Source: Streptomyces griseorubiginosus (GTDB lineage Bacteria > Actinomycetota > Actinomycetes > Streptomycetales > Streptomycetaceae). From it: DNA of 64,000 nt. The notes beneath the pieces are model-generated. The model was not told the DNA's origin. It did not search any database and saw nothing but the letters and a program-made list of their open reading frames with translations. Where the stretch lies: the NCBI RefSeq assembly GCF_001514195.1, contig NZ_KQ948738.1, forward strand, positions 521,207 to 585,206, given 5' to 3'. Shown here piece by piece: positions 1 through 9,900 of this stretch (position 1 is its first letter; every line of letters begins with the position of its first letter). The translations under genes were made by a program, and so were the position numbers.

Positions 1-358
<358 letters not shown>

Positions 359-449
359 GTACGGCTCCTCTGGTCTCGTTGTCGGGTGCGGGTGCGTGGG
401 GGCTGGTCGCGCAGTTCCCCGCGCCCCCAACTGGGTTACCTGAGCGCCC

Positions 450-1127
450 CTATGACGCGAACAGGCGTACTGGCCAGGCCGCGTGCAGCTCGGCGGCGAT
501 CTCCAGCAATGGCGCCGAAGCCGCGGGCAACGCGTCGGTGCCTTCGTCCGCCACGTTCCGCGCCGCCTCCACTGCCTGATCCGCGACCCGGTCCAGCTCC
601 GGTGCCAGCCGGGCCAGTACGGCCGTTGCGTCGAAGGGGTCCAGGCTCAGGAGCCTGACCGTCGCCGATGCTGGGCCGCTTACGCTCTCGTACACCGCGC
701 AGTACGCGGCGTCCACGGCCTCCAGGCCCGCCGCCCGGGCCGCCAGGCCCAGCACGACCGGCTGGTGGGCGCCCTTGGGGAACTCCCTTGCCAACGCGTC
801 GAGTTCGGCGGACGGCCAGGTCGCGCGGGCCGCCCTCGTCAGTTGTCGGCCCAGCTTGCGGGCGGCGAGCCGCAGCGCGGGGGACGGGGTGCGGGCGTCC
901 GCCGCCGCGTCCAACTCCCGCGGCGGCACGCCGAGTACGGCCGCCGCGGCGAGCGCCGCCGACACCAGTCCCGCCGTGTGCAGTCGCCCCCGGCAGAACG
1001 CCTCCAGGCTCTCCGCGTCCGTGATCCGCCCCGCCCCGACCGCCGCCTCCGCCCCGCCGGAGTGCGCGTGGCCTCCGGCGGGGAAACGGCCGTCGGCCAG
1101 GACGAGCAGTGCGGCCCGTGACATCAC
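450..1127 (-). CDS. ureF: Urease accessory protein UreF
   Basis: The 225-residue product is the all-helical UreF, which acts as a checkpoint on UreG GTPase activity inside the UreD-UreF-UreG complex. The N-terminus [19 protein letters not shown] is the UreF hallmark (normally L-x-D-x-x-F-P-x-G-x-x-x-H-S-x-G). The length is normal for actinobacteria. Its start lies 10 nt after the ureC stop, so translation is probably coupled. Gene order A-B-C-F-G without ureE is usual for Streptomyces; the extra His residues of UreG may substitute for the UreE nickel store (inference). Confidence 0.95.
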   Translation of the reverse strand: MMSRAALLVLADGRFPAGGHAHSGGAEAAVGAGRITDAESLEAFCRGRLHTAGLVSAALAAAAVLGVPPRELDAAADARTPSPALRLAARKLGRQLTRAARATWPSAELDALAREFPKGAHQPVVLGLAARAAGLEAVDAAYCAVYESVSGPASATVRLLSLDPFDATAVLARLAPELDRVADQAVEAARNVADEGTDALPAASAPLLEIAAELHAAWPVRLFAS

Positions 1128-1137
1128 GACCCCGCCA

Positions 1138-2851
<1,714 letters not shown>

Positions 2852-2859
<8 letters not shown>

Positions 2860-3163
2860 CGAGGGCACCTCCGGTCTCCCCGCGCAGCCCCGGCACCACA
2901 CGGGCGCCGGCGAGCGGGACGAGTTCCACGTCGACCGGGATGCCGGGTTCGAAGCGCACGGCGGTGCCGGCGGCGACGTTCAGCCGCTTGCCACGGGCGG
3001 CGGCCCGGTCGAACTCCAGGCCGGGGTTGGTCTCGGCGAAGTGGTAGTGGGAGCCGACCTGGACGGGCCGGTCGGCGGCGTTGAGGACGGTCAGACGGGT
3101 GACCTCACGGCCCTCGTTGTAGGCAATCGGGCCGTCGGCGAAGAGGATCTCTCCGGGGATCAT
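2852..3163 (-). CDS. ureB: Urease beta subunit UreB
   Basis: This 103-residue structural subunit begins [16 protein letters not shown], the canonical UreB start, and contains [18 protein letters not shown], the most conserved block of the family. It packs against UreC in the (ABC)3 urease particle in the cytoplasm. The C-terminus overlaps ureC by 8 nt, and it starts 9 nt after ureA ends, so the three structural genes form one translationally coupled unit. Subunit genes are separate, as in most bacteria, rather than fused as in Helicobacter. Confidence 0.97.
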
Positions 3164-3172
3164 CGGGGCCCC

Positions 3173-3487
3173 TCAGACGATCGGGTCGTGGACGGTGACG
3201 AGCTTGGTGCCGTCCGGGAAGGTGGCCTCGACCTGCACGTCGTGGATCATCTCGGGGATGCCTTCCATGACGTCGTCGCGGGTCAGCAGGGTCCGCCCGG
3301 AGGCCATGAGTTCGGCGACGGTACGGCCGTCACGTGCGCCCTCGAGGATGTGCGAGGTGATGAGCGCGACCGCCTCGGGGTGGTTGAGCTTGAGCCCGCG
3401 GGCCCGGCGCTTCTCGGCGACGTCGGCCGCCACGTGGATCAGCAGCCGTTCTTGCTCGTGCGGGGTCAGTTGCACGTCCCACCTCAC
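3173..3487 (-). CDS. ureA: Urease gamma subunit UreA
   Basis: This 104-residue subunit has the classic UreA features [39 protein letters not shown] and [18 protein letters not shown], each essentially consensus. It is the first gene of the minus-strand operon ureA-B-C-F-G. The 165 nt between its start and the end of the neighbouring TetR gene must hold the operon promoter. No NikR/Nur or GlnR box was recognised there by eye. Confidence 0.97.
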   Translation of the reverse strand: MRWDVQLTPHEQERLLIHVAADVAEKRRARGLKLNHPEAVALITSHILEGARDGRTVAELMASGRTLLTRDDVMEGIPEMIHDVQVEATFPDGTKLVTVHDPIV

Positions 3488-3652
3488 AGTCCTCGCTCCG
3501 GACCGTGCGGGGTCCGGTTGCCTCAGCCCCGGGCAAAGTCCCTGGTGGCGTGGACCCGCAGGCTAGTTGGATCCGGTTTCAGGCACGTTAACCGAGCTGT
3601 GATCCATCAGCGCGGATCGGCGGGGGCCGACGGCGGTCGTCCCGCATCCCCC

Positions 3653-4282
3653 TCAGCGCGCGCCGGTGTCGTCCCCCATGCTCATCAACGCCCGTAGACC
3701 CGCCGCGAGATCGTGGGCGGGGGCCGGCCCGAACAGGGCCTGCTGCGCGATGAAGCCCATCGCGGCCGCCATCATGGTCCGGGCCACCTGCTCCGGGGGC
3801 ACGTCCGGGCGCATCATCCCGGCGTCCTGGTACTCCCCGACGATCCGCGCCCAGGCCCCGCGCACCGCGCCGTAGCCTTCCCGCAGCAGTGTCGAGAGCT
3901 CCTCGTTGCGGATCGTCTCCGCCCACACCTGGACGACCAGTCCCGGGAAGGCGGGCCGGCCGTCCACGGTCAGGGACTCCTTGGCGGCGAGGACCCGCCC
4001 GAGCACCGAGGCGACGAGGCGGTCCGGCGGCGGGGGCGGAGTGCTGCGGGCCGCCTCCTCGAACGCCTCCCGGACCTGGCCGAGCACTTCCCCGACGATC
4101 GCGCCGATCAGCTCGTCCTTGCCGCTGAAATAGCGGTACACCGCCCCGGCGGACAGATCGACCTCCTTCAGTACGTCCTGCATGGACGTGGCGTGGAAGC
4201 CGTTGCGGGCGAAGCAGAGGGCGGCGCCGTCGAGGATCTGACGGCGGCGGGCGTCGAGGTGCGCCTGGGATACACGGGCCAT
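3653..4282 (-). CDS. TetR-family transcriptional repressor
   Basis: This 209-residue repressor starts at MARVSQAHLDARRRQIL; the open frame extends upstream, but that part overlaps the divergent gene's promoter and leader. Residues about 10-55 form the TetR_N helix-turn-helix (ILDGAALCFARNGFHATSM, DVLKEVDLSAGAVYRYF, the consensus recognition helix). The remainder is the variable ligand-binding and dimerisation domain, rich in Ala/Arg, with no ligand clue. It is divergent from the membrane-protein gene at 4383, with a repeated 19-bp element between them. The usual reading is autoregulation plus repression of the neighbour, lifted by a small molecule the neighbour may handle (inference). Confidence 0.9.
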   Translation of the reverse strand: MARVSQAHLDARRRQILDGAALCFARNGFHATSMQDVLKEVDLSAGAVYRYFSGKDELIGAIVGEVLGQVREAFEEAARSTPPPPPDRLVASVLGRVLAAKESLTVDGRPAFPGLVVQVWAETIRNEELSTLLREGYGAVRGAWARIVGEYQDAGMMRPDVPPEQVARTMMAAAMGFIAQQALFGPAPAHDLAAGLRALMSMGDDTGAR

Positions 4283-4292
4283 GCACCCAAAG

Positions 4293-4311
4293 TAAAACGA
4301 ACATTCCTTCT
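4293..4311. promoter_or_regulatory. Candidate TetR operator, copy 1
   Basis: The sequence TAAAACGAACATTCCTTCT lies 10 nt upstream of the TetR start codon. It recurs almost exactly (17 of 19 bases) at 4351-4369. The core GAACATTC has dyad character (GAA..TTC), as expected for a TetR dimer site. The position would block the repressor's own promoter or leader. Confidence 0.55.
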
Positions 4312-4350
4312 TGACAAGGAGCGGCAGCGGAGGGACGGTGGTGGCGAAAC

Positions 4351-4369
4351 TAAAACGAACGATCCTTCT
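4351..4369. promoter_or_regulatory. Candidate TetR operator, copy 2
   Basis: TAAAACGAACGATCCTTCT, differing at two central bases from the copy at 4293-4311, ends 13 nt before the ATG of the divergent membrane protein. It therefore covers the expected promoter or 5' leader of that gene. Two similarly oriented copies 58 bp apart suggest two repressor dimers, one for each gene. Confidence 0.55.
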
Positions 4370-4382
4370 CTTTGGAGTCTCC

Positions 4383-5375
4383 ATGGCCACCCGCCGCCTG
4401 ATCGCGGTCGTCGTCCTCGTGCCCCTGCTGGCCGCTTTGGCGCTGTGGGCCTTCGCATGGCCCGCCGCCCGCACCGCCCCCCGCGATCTGCCGCTCGGTG
4501 TGGCCGGCCCGGCCACCGCGACGGCCCAGCTGGAGCAGCAGTTCGCGCGGCACGAGGGTGCCTTCGAGATCCACCGCTACGCCGACGAGGCCGCCGCCCG
4601 GTCCGCCATCGAGAACCGGGACGTCTACGGCGCGGTCGTCGTCACCCCCGAGGGCCCCGAGCTGCTCACCGCGTCGGCCGCGAGCCCGGTCGTGGCCCAG
4701 CTCCTGCGGCAGGCGGTGACCGAGCAGGCCACCGCCAGGGGCAGCGAAGTGAAGACCGTTGACGTCGTCGCCACCCCCGCGTCCGACCCGAGGGGCGCAG
4801 CCCTGAGCTCGTCCGTGCTGCCGCTGGCGCTGGCCGGCCTGGTGGCGGGCGCGGTCGTGACCCTGCTCGGACTGCGCGGATTCCGGGCCGTCGCCGCGCT
4901 GACCGTCGCCGCCGCCCTGGTGGGGGTCGTCGCGGCCGCGCTCGCGCACAGCTGGCTCGGTGCCCTCACCGGCAACTGGTGGGCAGAGGCCGGCACGCTC
5001 GGTCTTGCGACGCTGGCGGTGAGCGCGGCCGTGGCGGGTCTCGCCGCCCTGGTCGGGCCGGCGGGGATCGGTGCCGTGGCCTTCCTGGTGATGTTCCTCG
5101 GCAACCCGTTCTCGGGAGCGGCATCGGCCCCGCAGCTGCTGCCCGAGCCGGTGGGCGCCGTCGGCCAGTGGCTGCCGCCGGGCGCGAGCGCGACCCTGCT
5201 GCGTTCGGTGTCGTTCTTCGACGGGGCGGCGGCCACCGGACCCGCCCTGACGCTCACCTGGTGGGCGGTGCTGGGGCTGGGCGCGGTTCTCCTGGGGAAC
5301 GCCCTGAAGGAGCGGTCGAAGACCACCGCGTCCGCGTCCGACTCCGCGGAGCCCGCGCTCACGCCGGTCGGCTGA
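4383..5375 (+). CDS. Integral membrane protein, YhgE/ABC-2-permease-like
   Basis: This 330-residue membrane protein has an N-terminal transmembrane helix (residues about 5-28, VVVLVPLLAALALWAFAWPA). A ~120-residue extracytoplasmic domain follows (PRDLPLGVAGP to ATPASDP), then five or six C-terminal hydrophobic segments from about residue 140. The pattern of one helix, an outside domain beginning with P-x-x-L-P-V-G/A-V, and a helical bundle is that of DUF3533/YhgE-type and ABC-2-type export permeases. No ATPase partner is adjacent. The start is the ATG after TTTGGAGTCTCC, at the right distance from the GGAG. Divergence from a TetR repressor suggests a role in efflux or envelope stress (inference). 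The substrate is not predictable. Confidence 0.75.
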   Translation: MATRRLIAVVVLVPLLAALALWAFAWPAARTAPRDLPLGVAGPATATAQLEQQFARHEGAFEIHRYADEAAARSAIENRDVYGAVVVTPEGPELLTASAASPVVAQLLRQAVTEQATARGSEVKTVDVVATPASDPRGAALSSSVLPLALAGLVAGAVVTLLGLRGFRAVAALTVAAALVGVVAAALAHSWLGALTGNWWAEAGTLGLATLAVSAAVAGLAALVGPAGIGAVAFLVMFLGNPFSGAASAPQLLPEPVGAVGQWLPPGASATLLRSVSFFDGAAATGPALTLTWWAVLGLGAVLLGNALKERSKTTASASDSAEPALTPVG

Positions 5376-5390
5376 GGAATCGGCTCCACC

Positions 5391-5417
5391 GGACCCCGGC
5401 CCGAGCGGCCGGGGTCC
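5391..5417. terminator. Bidirectional hairpin terminator
   Basis: A perfect 11-bp stem (GGACCCCGGCC / GGCCGGGGTCC) with loop CGAGC lies between two convergent genes, the membrane protein ending at 5375 and the antitoxin ending at 5439. There is no U-tract, as is common in Streptomyces. Confidence 0.75.
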
Positions 5418-5438
5418 ACGCGTTGCCGAGACACCTCT

Positions 5439-5717
5439 CTAGGACGGCCCGGCGCCCCGGTGGTGGGCGGCGATGCCGAACCGCTGCTGTTCGCGAGGAG
5501 CGGACGCGACCTCCCGCACGGTCGAGACCGCGCTGATCACCTGGTCCTCGGCGGGCTCCTGGAGCCCCTCGAGCTGTTCGAGGTCGGCGGCCGAGACGAG
5601 GGCGACCAGCGGCTTTCCGTGCCGTGTGACGACGACACGCTCGCCGCCGTACACCACCCGGTTGATCAGGTCGGCGAGCTCAGCCCTGGCTTGCGTCACC
5701 GGAATCTCGTAGGCCAT
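5439..5717 (-). CDS. Type II antitoxin, Phd/YefM family (no toxin gene adjacent)
   Basis: The 92-residue protein starts MAYEIPVTQARAELADLINRV, then VYGGERVVVTRHGKPLVALVSAADLEQLE, the complete PhdYeFM DNA-binding fold. The C-terminal ~30 residues would be the toxin-neutralising, intrinsically disordered part. In this family the toxin (YoeB/RelE or Doc/Fic) normally overlaps or follows the antitoxin. Here the downstream side is a terminator and a convergent gene, and nothing toxin-like is visible upstream. It is an orphan antitoxin or a solitary regulator. A Fic-like gene occurs at 63.7 kb but is far away. Confidence 0.85.
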   Translation of the reverse strand: MAYEIPVTQARAELADLINRVVYGGERVVVTRHGKPLVALVSAADLEQLEGLQEPAEDQVISAVSTVREVASAPREQQRFGIAAHHRGAGPS

Positions 5718-6556
5718 ACCCCTAGCTTACGGGGCGTCCATCTGGTTCACCGTGGTCTATGACGACATCAAAGTTCCAGGTCAGGGGCTCTTCCGTGCTC
5801 CCGTGCGCTCTCGTCTGTGAGAAATGGGTGAGACGGGGTGAGACGAAGAGCTATCCGGTCGCACTGAATCCTGGCAGGTCACCGGTGCGGCGGAACGCCC
5901 CGCTCCGACCGGCCCTGCACAGAATTCCGGCCGGGCGGGTGCTTGCCCGTCGACGTACCGGAGGCTGGGCGGATCTCCACCCAGCCTCCATCTCGGCAAG
6001 CCGTGGTGGGCATCATGCGCGCGGCCTGATCCCGGACGTTTGCCGCCGCGCAGTCCGAACAACTGGAGGCGGCCCGGGAGGCGTTGGAGACGGCGATCGG
6101 CAACACCGACATACTGCCGAACACGCTCAAGTCGGTCGGCCGGCCTGCAGAAGGCATTGGTGGCGGGGATGCCGACTCCCGGGAACATGCAGCGGGCGCA
6201 GCGAAGTAGATGGAGGAGGCCGCGGCGAGAAGGCGCTGAATGCCCAGTGACGTATGGAGAACAAGCGGAACCGACTGGCCAAGGAAGCGCCTCCGAGGTG
6301 ACCCATCGGTACACGAACGAGACTTGACGGGAACACGGTAAGCACTGATTAATGCCAGTGCACCTCTTGCAGTTCTGCGCACTTCCTCACGGTGTCTCAG
6401 CGCCGCCGCCCTACGTCCCACCCGCGACTACCCCAGAATTCCGACAGCCTTCAGCCTCACCGGATGAACCCGCCAGCGTCGTCCTGGACTGCGCCAGCGC
6501 TGTCGCCACGGGGTCATCAATTCGACACCCTTCGGCGCTTCCGAACCGGAAAGTAT
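5718..6556. other. Non-coding or degenerate interval
   Basis: No convincing intact gene is seen in these 839 nt. Open frames here are short, overlapping and compositionally irregular. One stretch (6030-6209, plus strand) reads as the tail of a lost gene and is listed separately. The part near 6350-6550 has lower GC than the flanking housekeeping DNA, in line with the adjoining toxin-immunity end. Confidence 0.5.
6030..6209 (+). pseudogene. Possible 3' remnant of an unidentified gene
   Basis: Sixty codons are open between an in-frame TGA at 6027 and a TAG at 6207. They translate as a helix-like, acidic and Gln/Ala-rich segment (AAAQSEQLEAAREALETAIG, then NTDILPNTLKSVGRP) with no start codon or ribosome site. 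It looks coding in amino-acid composition, unlike the surrounding sequence. The parent family was not recognised. Confidence 0.25.
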
Positions 6557-6901
6557 TCAATCTCCAACAGCCTCCGATTGACCTGCGGCATTGAAGAACT
6601 CCCCCAGCAGGTCGAAAAGTACGGCAACCATGCGTTCATCCTGCTCAGGTGTGAAGTATCTGATGTCCGGCAGTGAGCCATCGCGATAAACCTCGCAGAG
6701 TACGAGCAGAGGCCAGAAAAGCTCTGGTCTCCCTTTGTTTCGGAACAGTAGCCAACTATGGAATTCTTTCAGGAAATAATGGCCCGATCCCAACTCGTAC
6801 CCCGAAAGGAACGCACAGGTTCCTTCATAGGTTCGCCGCATAACATAGATACCGTGATGCCTTCGCAGTTCGGGAAGGAATTCACCTAGCGGCTCACCCA
6901 T
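6557..6901 (-). CDS. Probable immunity protein for the upstream RHS toxin
   Basis: The 114-residue cytosolic protein follows the toxin stop codon after only 2 nt (TGATCATG), so translation must be coupled. No signal peptide or transmembrane helix is present. The composition is rich in Phe/Leu/Tyr and acidic residues (SGYELGSGHYFLKEFHSWLL, RYFTPEQDERMVAVLFDLLG), as expected of a small toxin-binding protein. I did not recognise the immunity family. The assignment rests on gene position, size and the rule that polymorphic toxins are followed by a cognate immunity gene. GC content is visibly lower than in the RHS core, which suggests that the toxin tip and immunity gene were acquired together. 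Confidence 0.7.
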   Translation of the reverse strand: MGEPLGEFLPELRRHHGIYVMRRTYEGTCAFLSGYELGSGHYFLKEFHSWLLFRNKGRPELFWPLLVLCEVYRDGSLPDIRYFTPEQDERMVAVLFDLLGEFFNAAGQSEAVGD

Positions 6902-6903
6902 GA

Positions 6904-9900
6904 TCAGAATCCGAAGTCAATATCATCCCCGTAATCGAAACGTCTCTTGAATTCGTCAATCTCGATTCCTCTCGGCGCCCATTGGTCGTACACTTTCCCA
7001 TCTCTGACCACCACAGTGTGATGGAACCAGCTCTCGTCGAGTTCTGGAGTACCCGGACCCTTAGGTCGGTACGGACCCATGGGGTGCCTTTCTCCGCCTG
7101 GACCGAAGAATTTGAAGATTTCGCCACCATTTGCGGCGGCATGCTTGGCTGCCCACTCATCACAGCCCGCATTGTGAACGAGAACCGGTGTCTGGCCCGC
7201 CAGCACATAGTACGTGTGCAACCCCTTGATGGTGAGGTTGTACGTCCTGGCATGATGTGCGAACGCCCTGTTGCCCGTGACGGTCGCGGTCCGGCGGTCC
7301 TCGGTGAGGAGGGTCATGCCGGGCGTGAGCTGGTGCGCCTCGATCCAGCGCTGTTCCGACGGTGACCAGAACGGGTGCTCATAGGTGGCGGTGAGCTTTT
7401 CGATGCCCTGATCGGTCTTGATGGACAGCTCGTTGAACTTCTTGTCATTCTCGGTGCTGATAACGCGCGTTACTTCGCCGGCTTTGGTTTCGCCAGTCTC
7501 GGGGTCGGTCGCCCATACTTCGTCGCCGACCTTGACGTGCTCGATGTCCTTCGTCGTGCCGTCCGCCATGAGGACGTCCGTCCCGGCGAGGAAACACTGG
7601 CAGCCCGAGCTTTTCTTTTTCGAGGAGGGAAGCCGTCCAAGGCCGGCAGAAGCGCTTGACTGTCCGCCCTCACTGATCCCTACGACCACGTTTTCGGCGA
7701 AGAAGTTAAAGAAGAACTTTTTCTCCGATGGGCATCCCGTTTTATTGCAGGCGTCCAGCAAAGCCGTAGTTATGTCGAACTTGACAAGTGGTTCCTCCGG
7801 GTGGTCGAGATGGAGGTCCATGCCGTAGTAAGACAGTTGGTTCAGTCGCGCGTAGAAGAGCTTGGCGAATTCTGCCGTTCCGTGCCACTCGGCGGGAATG
7901 TGGACGCCGGGGAGCAGAGTGATGTACCCGTCTCCGTTCACGTCCGTGTTCGTCGGGCCCTCGTCCGCCCACGTGACATCAGTGTCTCTGTCCTTGACGT
8001 TGGTGTTGATGTCACCGGGATTGGTGACACCGTCACCGTTGGAGTCGTTCTTGGGGCACGGAATGTCGAAGCCGTTGCCGGTGCCGCACGCTATGCCCAT
8101 GCCGCTCGGGTCCGGGTGCGTGACCGGGTTCTGCATGCCGTAGCTGTAGCCGTTCAGCGTCTGGTGCAGCTCCAGTTGGAGCAGGGGGTCGACGCTGATG
8201 AACTGACCCGTGCTGGGGTCGTACTCACGCGCTCCGATATGCGTCAGTCCCGTCCCGGCGTCGGCGCTCATGCCGAGGAAGCCCTTGTCGTCGGGCCATA
8301 CGCCGGTGGTCGCGCCGCGGCCCGTTCCGAAGGGTGTGCTATACCGCTTGGTCAGAGCTTGATTGGCGTCGCTGGTGACGGAGACGGTGCTGGTGCCGTG
8401 CTGGTCGCCGGCGAGGAAGCTGAGCTTCTCGGTACCGGATTCGTTGGTGCGCAGGGCGATGGTTGCGCCGGCCGCCTGGTAGTAGCGGTTGGCCCACTTC
8501 TTGCCGGTCGTGAGGTGGACTTCTGTGTTGCCGAGGTACAGGACGGTCTCACCGCTGGAGGCATTGTCGCGTCGGATGAGCAACTCGCCGTCGGCGTCGT
8601 AGAGATAGTTCGTGGAGGTGGCCGACGCGTCGTCGGTCAGGCGGCTGAGTCTGCCTTCCTCGTTCCAGGCCAGGGTTTGGGCGATGGTGGCGCCGGCGCT
8701 CTTGACGCGTGTCGTCGTGTTGCCGGTGTCGTCGTAGGTGTACTGCTTGGCGACGCCGGTGCAGGAACCTGTGGTCGTGGTGGCGGCCAGCGCGTGCGTA
8801 CGTGCGGAGTCGTAGCAGTACGTGCTGGTGACTGGGGTGGCTGTGTTCTTCTTCTCGGTCTTGCGCTGACCGGAAGCGGTATAGGTGTAGCTGGTCCAGT
8901 ACGGGGCCGGCCCGCCGAGATTCGTCGTGGTGCGGCCAGAGGTAGCGCAGTCAGCTGTTTTGGGAGTCCAGGCTTCGCTGAGACGGCCGTATGTGTCGTA
9001 GGTGAAGCACTGGGTGTCGGCGCCGGTTCCGATATTGGCGCTGTCGGAGATGCCCGTGACGTTGCCGGCGAGATCGTAGGTGTAGGTGAGGTCCTGTACG
9101 GCGCCTCGGGTCTGGTCGTCGGCTGAGGCTTTCAGCAGGCGACGCGTGCCCTTCTCGTAGGTGTTGGTGAGGAAGACGCGCTTGACGCCTTCGATGTCGG
9201 AGGTTCCCAGCTGGAGTTGGCCGACCTGCCCGAGCGCCGTGTAGTCGGCGGCCAGCAGATAGCTGGATTTGCCCGAGAGTCCGGTTTGCAGGCCGGCACT
9301 GTTGTAGACGTTGGTGAGCGATTCGGAGGGGAGACCGGCGGCGGCGGGCTCTTTGAAGCTTGAGACCGAGCCGTCCAGGTAGTAATTCGTCTCGGAGGTG
9401 ACCGGATTGAGCACCGCCCCGGACTTCACCAGAGGGTCGTCGGTCGGCAGGGTGAGGCTGGTGGCAGTGGGCCGGTAGCGGTTGTCGTACGCCGTGACTT
9501 CTTTTTTGTACGTCGCGCCGTTTTCATACCGGATGGACGCGGAGGGCTGCCCCTTGAGGACGGTGTCGTAGGTCCATTCGGACAGCCTGTTGGCTTCGGT
9601 TCGGCTGTTGTGCCACAGGCCTGTCTTGCGGCCGAGTTCGTCATAGGAGTAGAGGAGCGTGCGGTCCTCGTCGTCCTTGGTGGTGTCGACCTGGTCCAGT
9701 TCGGTGTATGCGGTGGTCGTCGTGCCCTTGTCCGGGTCTACGGTCTTCACCGTGCGGCCGAACAGGTCGTACGTGTAGGACCAGGTTGCGTTGTCGGGTC
9801 CGGTGACGATGCCGGGTTTGCCGTCTCGGGTCGGGGTGTGGCGGACGCTGGTGTAGCTCGTGCCGGAAGTGGAGCCGTAGGCGGCGTCGTTGGGCTGTGT

